NCBI RefSeq assembly: GCF_047511655.1
Contig: NC_133401.1
Span: 14,354,001 to 14,418,000 of the forward strand
Reading direction: 5' to 3'
Source: Castor canadensis
Lineage: Eukaryota > Chordata > Mammalia > Rodentia > Castoridae
DNA: 64,000 bases
Position 1 is the stretch's first letter; every line of letters begins with the position of its first letter. Both the position numbers and the translations under genes were made by a program. Under the pieces are notes generated by a model. The model saw nothing but the letters and a program-made list of their open reading frames with translations. It searched no databases and was not told where the DNA came from. This document shows positions 31,731-43,545 of this stretch, one piece after another.

Positions 31731-31736
31731 TTTATT
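31731..31736 (-). terminator. POU2F2: Candidate distal POU2F2 polyadenylation signal
   Basis: TTTATT on the plus strand, i.e. AATAAA on the minus strand, in an A/T-rich block at the left edge of the SINE-free region. Confidence 0.55.
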
Positions 31737-32285
31737 TTTTGATGTTTGTTGTTCAGATGAATGACACACTCAAGTTACAAAAATGGGGCCTTAAAAGAAG
31801 CACATTGTACAATGAACAAGCAGATTGGAGTTAAGAACACTGAAACACTAACCCGCTACCACGAGAAGAGACAGGGAAGGGGTAGGGAATGGGAGGGGAA
31901 GGGCTACAAACATGGGTCAGACAACCAAAAGGGGGCTAGCTCCATGGGAATGGAGGAAAGGCAGGTTACTCCAGGACCTACTTGGTCTTCCTTGCCCACT
32001 ACTGGCTACCTTCTCCAGGTCTCCCCCACCCCCACTCCAACCTGGTCATTCAAGTAAGTAGGTGAGAGACACCATCCCCAAAAGGCTGAACCAATCAGAT
32101 CTTTACGAGATAGGGTGGTCACCTGGCCCTAGTGCAACCCTGGATTTGGGAGGTGATGGTGGCAGCTGTGGGGTAAAAGACCAGAAAGGAGCTGGAGGAG
32201 CTGATGAAAGACTGCCCCTCCTCCACCCACCACTGTGATCCAAAGGCCCTCTAGTTTTGTCAGAGAAGCCCCAGTCACCCTGCAA

Positions 32286-32305
32286 TTATATAAATAAATA
32301 AATAC
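32286..32305 (-). promoter_or_regulatory. POU2F2: AU-rich element in POU2F2 3' UTR
   Basis: The minus strand reads GTATTTATTTATTTATATAA. It carries overlapping AUUUA pentamers and the UUAUUUAUU nonamer, typical of regulated mRNA decay. Function is inferred. Confidence 0.55.
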
Positions 32306-35300
32306 TGAGCCCCTGGGCCTGGGGGACAAGTTGGGGGAGGGCAGCAGGGCTAGAGGAAAGGAAAGAGGAAGGGAAGGGAGGCAGTGGGGGAGGGGTCACA
32401 GACATAGTAAATAGTTGTCTCCGTCCCAGCAACACTTCTCTGGAATTTTTTGTTCCTTGTTTGTTTAGCAAGAAGCTAACATCTCAAGGACAAATACTTA
32501 AAAATATACATTATTTTTTCTTTTTCTTGCCTTTGTCATCGTCATCTTGCTTTGGAGACTGCTGAGGTCAAAGTTTAAACCGCATGAAGGAACTGCGGCT
32601 TTGAGTTTTTGTGTATTTTTTTTAATTTTTATTTTAAATTTTTTCACTTTTTTTTCCCAACGTATAAAAAGGTAGCGGAGTTGTTTGTGGGTTTTTTTTT
32701 TTTAAATGGTTAAATCTTTGGTTTGTTTCTTTTTTCTCTTGGAGGCCTTTATCTCTCGCATTTGTCTTTCCCACTCAGAGACCAGTGGGGCCCATGTGTC
32801 TCAATCTTGCTCAGTCTATCTCACGCTCACTTTCCCCTAACCTGGGCTAGACAAAGAGAGAGGCACCCTGGGGGTGGGTTGGCTATGAGAAGTCAGGTCA
32901 CAAAGTCACCCTAACATGGCTAGTTCCAGGGCACAAGGCTTGGAGACCCTCTTGACCTTCCCTGGGGAGATGTGTGGAAAACTCGTACATCCCCCTCCTC
33001 CTGATCTTAGCCCCAGCTTCAGGGGCTTGAGAGTCCCGTCCCTACCTACTCTATACACACCCCCAGCCCCGTCCTCTCACTTTCTAGTCTCTCCACCCTG
33101 ACCCCAGAAGGGAACAGAGAAAGGTGGTTTAGTTACTGGTTTTTTTTTTTTTTTTTTTTTTGGCACAATGCAAAGGCCCACCATTAGGGTAGACCCAGTC
33201 TCTGTTCCTTCCTTATGTAGGACATCAGGGCTGGGGAGAGGGAAATCCAGAGGAGGGCTTCTTGCCTCAAGCCACTTATCTCTCCTCTATAGCCCAGATC
33301 CCTAGCCCCACCTGACATCTAAGCTAGCCCACAGCCTGGCCTGGGGTCTCCCTCCCCGTCCCTACATAAACCACCCCAGCCCTCCAACTCTTGCTCACAC
33401 ACAGACACACGGACATAGGCTCTGTACAGACCACAAAATAAAAACGATGAGATAGTTTTGTTTCCCGGAGTCGAGACGGGGGACTGGAGTGGAAGGGGCC
33501 GGTGGGGGTGAGGGGCTAGAATTCCCCCATCACCTTCCCAACCCTGGCCCCCTCCAGCCCCCCAGTCCCTTGCCCTGGCTGGCCCCCAGCCAACGATATT
33601 TGGTTTCCTTTTTTTAACATTAAAGTTCTATGAGGTATTTGGTGCCTTATCTCGAGTCCTCAGGGGGAAAGGGGCCCAAGGGGGAGACCTGGGGCTCACC
33701 TGCCCCTCCCTCCCTTCCACCCCCTTCCCAATATTTGGTTTCACAGCTGTAGTTAAAGCTTGGAATTTGGTTATTTTTCCCCCTCCCAGGAATTTTTCTT
33801 TTTTCTTGTTTTTTCTTTTCCCAGTTGTGGGGGTCAGATTGGGAGGGTCCCCACCACCCCCAGCTGAATGGGGGTCCCTCCACCAATAAAAGGGCATCCG
33901 CCCCATCCCTGCCCCTGCTTCCTCCTCTCTTTACCCCACCCCACGCCCCTGCAGGAGAGGTCCCAGGTGGTGGGACTTATAGGGAGGAAGCAGGTTGAAG
34001 TGGGTGGTGGTGAGTCCTGGATTTTTTTTTTTCCTTTTTTTTTTTTTTTTTTCTTTTTTTGGTCTAGAATCATAGTTTTTGTTTGAGTCATCTCCACCAT
34101 GCCTTCCATGCTGCCTGTCTTCTTGGAGGGGGTTTTTGGTTGTAATTCCTCATACTCTGCTCTGCTCAAACGTCCTTCCTATCTGGTCAGGAGCTCTTGG
34201 CCCCCTCTCCACCCTTGAGCTGGGATCCAGGCCCTCTTGTAGCCCCTTTTCAGGAAATTGAAATGGACAAACTCAGAGGTAGGGTGAGGGCAGGGAGTTG
34301 CTCAGCGGAGATGCTTACATTCCAGCGAGGATGGGCCCAGGGTCGGAGGGGGCCGCTCCACCACTGCCCAGACAAGGCACCCGAGGCCCTGCAGCGGCCG
34401 AGTCTCTGCTGCCTCTGGCCCAGCCTGATAGTTTGGTTTCCCAGGTGGGAGAAAGGAGACCAGAAGAAAAGAGAACGCTGAGGCCTGGGGTTCCGGCTGC
34501 CTCTCCTCGGAGTGTCCAGTGTGGAGGCCACCAGGGCCAGCTGTCGCCGGCTCTCCCCTCCCTCCGCTCCTGCCCTGCTGGGGCGGGGCCGCTCTGATTT
34601 CAATGGCTCACGTCCTTCACAGCAACACTTTGGTTTGAGGAGAGACACAGAAAGAACAAGACTGAGAGAGGTGAGAGAAAAGGACAAGAAGAGGGAGAAG
34701 AGAGAGAAGAGGAGAGGGAAAGGAAGGAGAGAGACAGAAGACAGAACAGAAAAGAAAGGGAGAATCAACCACCCGAAAGTTGTTAGTTTTCCTTCGTCCA
34801 TTCTTTTTGCTTGCCTACTTTTTTTTTTAAAGCTTTTTCAGTTGATTGGGGGGAGCGGGGAGTGTGGGGCTCTTCACCCTTGTCCCTGACACCCTCTCTC
34901 AGCCCCACCCACCCGCTTCCGTCCACCCTGGCTGAGGAACAGGCCCTGCCCCAGCCATCCCCCCTCCGGCTTTCCCGAAGACGACGACGTCCATGAGGTA
35001 TTTGTGAAGAGAAAGAAACATCCATCCTTCCATCCGCCTTAGGGACCAAGGACCTGGACCACTGTGCAGGGCTTGGCTCCACCTCGCGGTTCCTTCTTAT
35101 TCTTGAGGAGTCCTTGTCTTCTTTCCCTTAATATATGTATATATTTATATATATATATCTATAAATTCTTTTTTTCTAGTTTTTAATTTATTGTTTGTTT
35201 GGTTTTCTGTTTTGTTTTTTGTTTTTGTTTTTTGGTTCAAAACTCTGTTGGCCTCCATGATAGCAGGAGGGCAAGGTGGCTCCCAGCAGTGTCTCTCCTC

Positions 35301-36689
35301 TGTCCATCGCTGAGATGTGATGAGGCCATCAGGACTGGGCAAACACAGGGTCCAGCCAAGACTTGCGGAGATCTCATGGGAGTGGTGGCCACCACAGCCT
35401 CCTCTAGGATGGGGACCGCTGGTCATGGCACTGTCCCCGCCACATGGACCCTGATGGGGATGCCATCTGGAGGAACCCACCACTGGGGTGCATGCGTGTG
35501 TGCGTGGGGGTGGGGGAAGAGGCATCTGCCAGTGTCAGAGGGACACAGGGTGGGTGGAGCGAGGCGACTTATCTTTTTTGGTTTCTGGTTAATGTCAAAG
35601 AACGTGAAGGATCCCACGGATAGGCACTGGAATATGAATTTTTTTTTTTTTTTTTTTTTTTAGGGAAACTGACAGACAGGATGGAAAGAAAGACAACTCG
35701 AATGCCCTCACCTCATCCCCTTTTGCCTGAAATGTCCACCTTCCCATAAGCTGGGGCGGAGGTAGTTTCCAGAGCAGAAGAGGGTGACAGGATTGAGAGG
35801 GACTTATGAGAGCTGGAACTTGGCAAATTGGCCTAGCCCACCCTTCAAAGAGAAAAGGGAGAAGTACAGGGAGTGAAAAGTCAACCTAGGCCTGCCCCTG
35901 AACTCTCCCTGCTGGGGGGAGGGAAGAGGTTAAAGCAAGATCCCTGCCCAGGTAGGGAGAGCTAGGGGCCAGGGGGGAGGGAGACACATGGTAGGGACAC
36001 ATTCTGTTGAGCACAACGCTAAAAATTCTGTACATCCTTTGGATGAAGCTACTGAATATTTGGTGTAAGGTTGTTCAGGCCCTTTTTCTTTCACCTTCTG
36101 GAAAAGAACATTTGGCAGGTGGCTCTGGGCCCTGGGGCCTTCAGTCCCAGGCTATGCCCTGTCTCCACTGGCCCAGGACAGGGGCTGGGGCCAGCAGGTG
36201 GGCACATTCTCTTTTTCCTTCTCTGCCTCCCACTGAGGGAGGCAAGGTTGGGGGTTGGCCCCACAGCCAGGGCTCTGCAGCATGAGGTCCAACCTGCCGG
36301 AAGCTGCTCTGCTCCTGGCTGGGGTTCTTATTTGGTGTCGTAGCCGTGAGGGTGAGAACTCTGAGGACTGGCTCGCAACTGGTTTTTGGTTTGTTTGATT
36401 TTGTGAGGGATTCTTTTGTTTGCTTGGTTTTGGTTTTTTGGTTTGTTTTCTTCTCTGGTTCCTTTGGGGCAGCTGGTTTCTGTTGTGATTATTTTTGGTT
36501 TTTTGTTGGTTAGTTTCTTCCTTTTTTTTTTTTTTTTGGTTGAATTTTTGGTCTTTCCTCCCTTGTCACTCCTGCTCCAAGGACCCACTGCACTGCATAC
36601 CCCCACTACTGACCTCCTGGCCCTCTTCCCAGGCAGAAGACTGAGGTGGGGGGGGGTCAGAGGAGTGGGAGGGGAGGCATGGCAGGCCC

Positions 36690-37018
36690 TCACTCAGGCT
36701 TGGACCCTGCCTCGGGTCCCCCTGGGCCTCCAGGGGTCTGTGCTGCTGCCTCACTGCAAGTGGAGGAGGAGGAGGAAGATGAAGAGGATGAGGAGAGGCC
36801 AGGAGACTTGCTGGAGATGGAGGCCGCCACGGCCGCAGCTGCTGCTGAGACCAGGCCCACACCTGGCGGGGCGCTGAGCAGGGGCAGCCCAGCGTGGTTC
36901 AAGAAGAGCGGCGAAGTCACCAGGCCAGGGCTCCCTGGGGCTGCGCTGGCCGCCCCCAGCACCAGGTTCCCGCTGCCATCAAGGCTGGTAAGGGGCAGGG
37001 TTCCACCAGAGGCCAGGG
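36690..37018 (-). CDS. POU2F2: POU2F2 terminal coding exon, long C-terminus
   Basis: With the 74-bp exon included, it reads [40 protein letters not shown], a [15 protein letters not shown] stretch, a run of 11 Ser, and ends [15 protein letters not shown] with TGA at 36692-36690. The acceptor is CTCCCCACCAG. The same exon in the other frame stops at 36981-36979. Confidence 0.94.
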
Positions 37019-39544
37019 CTGGTGGGGAGAGAGAGAGGCTGGGCTGGGGACACACCAGGCTGGGTGACCTTTGCCTCCCCGTTTCCTGCCTGAGTGCCTC
37101 CCGTTGGTCTCCCCGTTTGTACCACTGACCCCGGTCAGCACCCCTCACACCTTCCCCAGAAGTGAGATGGGGATGAAGAGGCGAGCGATGCAGTGAGCAG
37201 GGGCGGGATGGCATGGCTGGAGCAGCAATGAGGGGGCTCAAGGCCCTGGGGGGCAGGACTGGTGGCGATGGGAGTGACATGAGGCAGCACGCACCTTGGA
37301 TAGTGGCCAAAGGGTTGTTGCTCATGAGGGCTGGACTCAGCCCGGAGCTCAACCCCACCATTGTGCTTCTGCAAGAGCAAAGCAGACGCATTAGCGGCGA
37401 CAGGGGGGTGGGGGGACCACAGTAGACCAGCGTGCAGCTCCCCACCCTGAAGGAAAGCAGCAGTGACCTCCTGCAGCTGCACACTTACCCCGTGCTGGGG
37501 CTCAGGCCCGACAAGCCGATAGCAGAGTGGCTGCCTTGAGGGCTGGGGTTTGTGCTGTTGGTGGTGGCCGGGGGTGGGGGAGTAACAGAGGGGATGGAAT
37601 TGAGGGGGGGTGCGGCTCCGCCCCCACCCCCACCCCCTCCAGCTGTCCGGCTGGGGTGGAGTGTCCCCACAGCTGAGGATAAGGTAGTAACTGCCAGAGA
37701 GAGAGACAGAGAGATGGTGTCTTCAGCTTCCACTCATCCCCCATGGGAGAAGCTGTGGTCAGCTCCTGCCTGTCACCCTGCCAACTCACTCAGCAGGACC
37801 CAGACCTTCCTGCCCCCTTCCCAGACAGACAGCAGCCACAATAATCGCAGTAATAACCACTGCCACCTATTGAACCTGTGTCCTGGGCCAGGCATGCATT
37901 GGCTCTCGGCATACCATGTCCTGAACCACTCTGACATGTACAAGAAATGGGGTGCCCAGGAGACACAGCCTACGGCTCCCTCTAGGAGCCAGAGATTTGG
38001 CATGGGGTGCAGGCAAGGCAGGAAGGGCTGAGGGCCAGACTGCCCTGTCTAGGACAGAGATTTCCAACTAGTCCCAGCTGAGCCCTGGGGTGAGTGCCTT
38101 AGCCTCTCTGGCCTTCAGTTCCTCCATCCAGAAAATGGGGATAATAATAATCAGGTCTATCTTATTAATTATTAATATAATTATAATATATTTATTTATA
38201 AATTTATTAAATAAATTTATATTTATTAAATATAATAATTATTATAAATGCATATGAGAATTAAGTCAGATAATGTAGTCTATAAAAAGCTTGGAATAGT
38301 GCCAGGATCCCTCTACTACTTTACAAATCTCCACTTAATATATTCATTTCTTAACCTGACAGGGCAATATGGCACTTGTTTTACATCCTTCTTTTGAGTG
38401 GGGCTGGTACTGGGATTTGAACTCAGGGCCTTGTGCTTTGCTAGGTAAGTGCTCTACACTTGAGCCATGCCCTCAGCCCTTTTGGCTTCAGTTTGCTTTT
38501 GATAGGGTCTCATGCTTTTGCCTGGGCCAGCCTCAGACCTTGAGCCTCCTACCTCCGCCTCCCAAGTAGTTGAGATTACAGGCATGGCCACCATGCCCAG
38601 CTCATTTTTTTAAACATTGCTGGGGATGAAACCCACAGTCTAGGCAAACTACTACTGAGCTTCATCCACAGCTCCTTATATCTATATACTTATGCATATA
38701 TCTTCTGTATGTATTATACAATCATGATAATTTTATAAAAACTGAGGCTCACAGAGGTACATACAGAAACTTCTCAAGTTCACATGGCTTATAAACAACA
38801 GAGGCAAGGGGGAAAAAAACCAAGTGTGTCACCTTTTAGCAACCCCATGCTTTTCTCACAGGAAATCACAGAGCAGATTAGAGCCCACAGCGCTGGCAAA
38901 GGAGCAGGGCCTGCCCTTTGCCCTCTGCCCTCTGCCCTCTGTCTTTCATATGCCCTTACCACCCTGAGACTCAGCCTTGAGGCCCATGTCCACCCAGAAC
39001 CACTGAAAAACCTCAGACTGCAGCCCATGCAGTGTCCCCCCAGTTCCCTCACTGTCTGCTGCCCCCCACCTCTGACCTGTTGTGCTCAGACTGCTGGAAG
39101 CTTGGGACAATGGTAGGGTCCCTGCACCCCCTTGGGGTGTGACCTGGGGAGAGAAGAAAGGAAGTACAGTTAAGCCCATCTCCCAGCAACCCCTATGAAA
39201 CCCCCTATATACGCAGTCTCCACCCCCCTGGGCCTAGGATCATATATGGAAAGAGGGGGCTTTGGGTACAATGCCACCTTTGTGTCATGTTGGGCCCTTT
39301 CCATTGTATCTTTCCTCACATTTGTCCTAGGTGATCCTGGACCACAAGCAGGACTCATTCTCAGTTGAGCGGGTTCCTACCTCTCTTCTGACACTAGCTA
39401 GCCTGACTGAAGTCCTTGCTGTGCTGGGTCCTGTTTGCAATGACTGGACTTGAAAAGCAGCTGCTCCTGCTGCCCTTGCCCATGCCTACTTAAGAGGGGA
39501 TGGCAAGGCAAGAGAAGCTGTTCAGTGTTATCCATGCAAAGAAT

Positions 39545-39591
<47 letters not shown>

Positions 39592-42500
39592 AACCGATGC
39601 AAATCCTTGCACGAGATGGGTGGGAAGTCATATCACTTGACTTTCTGGGATTATCCACAGGCCTCCTTTGTGGCCTCCCTGCCTCCAGACTCACCCTTCC
39701 ATCAGCCCTGAAGCCTGACTGAATTTGACTCTGTTTCTCCCTGGCTCAGAATCTCACCTTAGTTCCTCATTGCCTGTGGTTCAAATTCAAACGACTTTTC
39801 ATGAAAGTTTGGGTGTCTGCCCCTGCCCCTCCCCCACCTCCACCCTATTCACATACATGGCAGCTCCAACCACACTAACATGAACTGGAGTCCATCCAAA
39901 TACACTTGGCACACCACACCCTGGTGTCTAGGTCTTTGCATACACTGTGCCTTTCATCTGGGAGGCCCTTCTCTTCCTTCATATGGAAGCTAACTCTCTC
40001 TTGTTCTGTATTACTCAGCTCAGAGGGTCCCCCCTACTCCACACTCCTGGGGGTGAGGGCCTCCTCCCTAAACATCACAGCCCTTTCCATGAATGGAAAT
40101 AAAGGATTTTCCAGTCATGTCTAATACTGAGTGTGCCTGTGTGTGGCTGTGGTCCTGCGAATACTCCATGGATCTAATGATGCCCCTGCAAGGTAAGTAA
40201 GTGCCTCTCCCTGCCTGTGTGGGTATGAACCTGCATATCCCTACCTGGATCATGTCCTAGACATCAGTATCCATCCCCATGTGGCTAGTTCCTTGTGATA
40301 ACTGTCTGGCTATGTCACTGTGTATCTGTAGGTGCTTGTAGCCCCCACATGAGACCATAGTTCAAGACAGGCATGGTGGTACCCATCAGTAATCCCAGCA
40401 CTAGGGAGGCTGAGGCAGGAGGATTTCGAGTTCAAGGCCAGTCTGGGTTACAGAGTGAGTTCAAGGCCAGCCTAAGCTACATAGGGAAACCCTGTATCAA
40501 AACAACAAACAAACAAAAAACCAGCCAACAGTTCCCCCCGAAAACTGTGTGTCCCTGTGTGACTGTGCTTCATATATGACAGCCCACCCTCTAGACAGGC
40601 CTCTGTTCTAGGCTCTGTGGACAATCAGATAGGTTTGCTTTACACAGGTGCTTGCGGGGGTCCCCCCCAGGGCTGTCGGTACCAGGTGAGGGCTGTAGCT
40701 GGCCGGCTTCCCTGGGCTGGGCAACATGGGAGCCGCGCTGCAGGGGTTGATGCGTTTCTCCTTTTGGCGTCGGTTGCAGAACCAGACGCGGATCACCTCC
40801 TTTTCCATGTGCAGCTGCTCGGCGATCAGCAGGATCTCCTCTGAGGTAGGCTTCTGGTTCTGCAGGCAGAAGCTCTTTAGCCTGGGCCCTTCCTCCGGCT
40901 GCCCCTCCGGGCCGCCCTCGAGGGTGGGGCCTCACCGCTAGAAAACTCTTCTCTAAGGCGAAGCGGACGTTTGTCTCTATGCTGGTCCTCTTCTTGCGTC
41001 TCCGGCCGGGCAGCCCGTCGAAACCCATGCTGGGGCTGCTCAGCTGGTTGGGGCTGGGCAGGCTTGAGTCCACAGACATAGTCTCTGCGCCCGGGAAGAG
41101 ACGTGGGCGTGAGAGCTCGCCTCGGGGGCCGCCGGCCGCCCCCTCCCGAGAGCCTCAGCCCAGGCCCACCTGCATCGTTGAGCCACTTCTCCAGGAGGGG
41201 CTTGAGTTTGCACATGTTCTTGAAGCTCAGATTGAGGGCCTCGAAGCGGGAAATGGTCGTCTGGCTGAAGTCGTTGCCATAGAGTTTGCCCATGGCCAGG
41301 CCCACGTCACCCTGATTCAGTGGGGCAGGGACCCGGCAAAGGTCAGGGCGGGGCCCTCCGCCAGCGGGCCACGCCCCCACAGTCCATCGACTGGTCCCAC
41401 CCCTCGCCCCGCCCCCAGGGTGGCCCCAGACCTGCGTGAAGCCCAGCTTGATGCGGCGTTGCTTGAAGGTGCGGGCAAACTGCTCCAGCTCTTCCAGATC
41501 ACTGGGCTCCTCGGGGTGGGATGGTGGTTCCAAGCATTTGGGGGGCTGCGGGTGTGAGAGGTGCGGATCGGGCAGCGTGGGGCGGGTCACGGCCTGGTGG
41601 GGCGGGCAGGTGGATGGGATGCAGGGCGGAGGACCAGGATGGGGCTCAGGGATGACTGCACGGTCCCTGCTCCCTCCCTTCGGTCCAGCTGCTTCCTGCA
41701 GACTCTCCCTCCACATTCATCGTCAATACCGTTAAAGGTTTAACTGCTACCTCACATGGATCTTGTAATTGCCTGGAACTCTGCACTGTCCCTTCCGGCC
41801 TACAGCCTCTCTGCCTGAGAACCTGTGCTACGGGATTGCTGGCTAGCCCGGGGTAAGTGTCTTAACTTCCCTGGGCTCACTTCCTCCTGGAAGCCATCAT
41901 TGCTGCTCTGCCTGCCCACTGGGTTGTTGGAAGAATCAGGTTAAAAATAACTGGGTTGTTCAAACCCATAGGCATAGAGTGAACCCTAATTTTCCAACTG
42001 TGAACTTCAGGTTGGAGGTGTGGCTCAAGCAATAGCGTTCCTGCCTAGCAAGCTGGAAGCCCTGAATTCAAACCGCAGCACCATCAAAACAAACAAAATG
42101 AACAAAAGTCATAAACTTCGGTAAGATGATGCAGCAGCACAGGTGCAGGGACCAACATGTGCGCCACTGGGATTGAAGGTGTTGATCACGGAAGAGGATG
42201 TGCATGTGGGGGCAGGGAGCAGATGGGATCTCTCTATCTTCCATTCCGTTTTGCTAAAACTGCACCAAAAAACTTAAGTCTTGGGCTGGGCACACTGGCT
42301 TATGTGTGTAATCCAGCTTCTTGGGAGGCGGAGGTCAGGATTGCAGTTTGAGACCAGCCCTGGCAAAAGGTTATGGAAAACTCCATCTCAACCAATAGCT
42401 GGGTGAGGTGGCACCTGCCTGCCATCCCAACTGCCTGGGAAGCTTAAGTAGGAAGGTCTTGGTGAGGCTTGCAGGAGGAAAAATTCACACTATCCCAAAA

Positions 42501-43506
42501 ATAACTAAAGCAGAATGGAATGGGAACATGGTTCAAGTGTTAGAATGCCTGTCTAACAAGCAAAAGGGCCAAGTTCAAACTCCAATATCATACACACAAA
42601 AAAATTAAGTCTTAAAAAATGAGTAGTTTGAGTCAGGCGCCAGTGGCTCACGACATCAGCCCAGGCAAATAGTTTGTGAGACCCTCATCTCTAAAATAAC
42701 CAGAGCAAAATGGACTGCAAGTATGGCTCAAGCGGTAGAGCACCTGCTTCACGAGCATGAACCCTTGATTTCAAAAACAGTTCCACCAAAATATAGGAGA
42801 AAAAAAGTAGTTTGCAAATAAAGCAAATGCATAAAAAAGAGAGTGAACAATTAGGGGAATGGAGAAAGAAGCAGCAGGTCTATCTGAAATGCTTCACTGC
42901 CCTAAAAATAAAAGGTCTGAAGCAGGTGGTCAGTGCCCATTATTTTTGACCCAAAACCTAGGGCCAGATGTGTTTTGGAAATGAGAGGTTTTCAGATTTT
43001 TAGGAAGCCCACCCAAGGCATATATCCTAAAGAATGTGAGCCCCTCCACATGGTCAAGGTATCACCTTGTAATCAGTCACAGTAGCAGTTTTGGAGCAGT
43101 AAGAACAGCATACGAAGAGGAGTAAGGAAAAGTTATACACTGCCCCATGTCAGGCAGGGAAGCTTTTGCAGCCAAATGAGTTCTGGTGGCAACATCACAA
43201 GAACACCCTGACTTTCAGAGCTTTTTGCATTTCAGCACTGCAGCTAAGACCTGTACTTACTGGTTTCTATAGTTTTCAGTCTTTTTCTTTTCTTCCTTCC
43301 TTTTTTTTTTTTTTGGTGGACTGGGGTTGGAACTCAGGGCCTCACACGTGCTCTTACCACTTAAGCCATTCTGCCAACCCAGTCTTTTTCTTTTTTCTTT
43401 TTTCTTTCTGGTGGTACTGGGTTTTGAAATCAGGCTTGCTAGACAGGCGCTCTATCACTTGAACCACTTGTTTAGCCCTTTTTATTTTAATTGTTTTATT
43501 TGTTTA

Positions 43507-43545
<39 letters not shown>

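Larger units (their letters stand above)
31712..36689 (-). other. POU2F2: POU2F2 long 3' UTR, about 5 kb, free of SINEs
   Basis: From the stop codon at 36690 leftwards, the DNA is unique, has no SINE, and carries several AATAAA signals on the minus strand (35187-35192, 32628-32633, 31731-31736). The mRNA strand has long A-tracts (T-runs at 33140-33161, 34022-34060, 35639-35661 and 36522-36537 on the plus strand) and an AU-rich element at 32286-32305. The 3' edge is inferred from the most distal signal. Confidence 0.65.
37691..39076 (-). other. POU2F2: POU2F2 intron with MIR, AT-rich expansion and inverted SINEs
   Basis: It contains an L2- or MIR-like stretch (about 37840-37930), a MIR copy split by an AT-rich simple repeat (38060-38325), a composite SINE (38395-38605) and an ID-like fragment (38606-38675). 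Confidence 0.75.
39144..40682 (-). other. POU2F2: POU2F2 intron with L2-like DNA, TG repeat and a B1 SINE
   Basis: It contains a (TG)n microsatellite (39547-39589), an L2-like fragment (39725-40090) and a typical rodent B1 (40362-40525). Confidence 0.75.
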
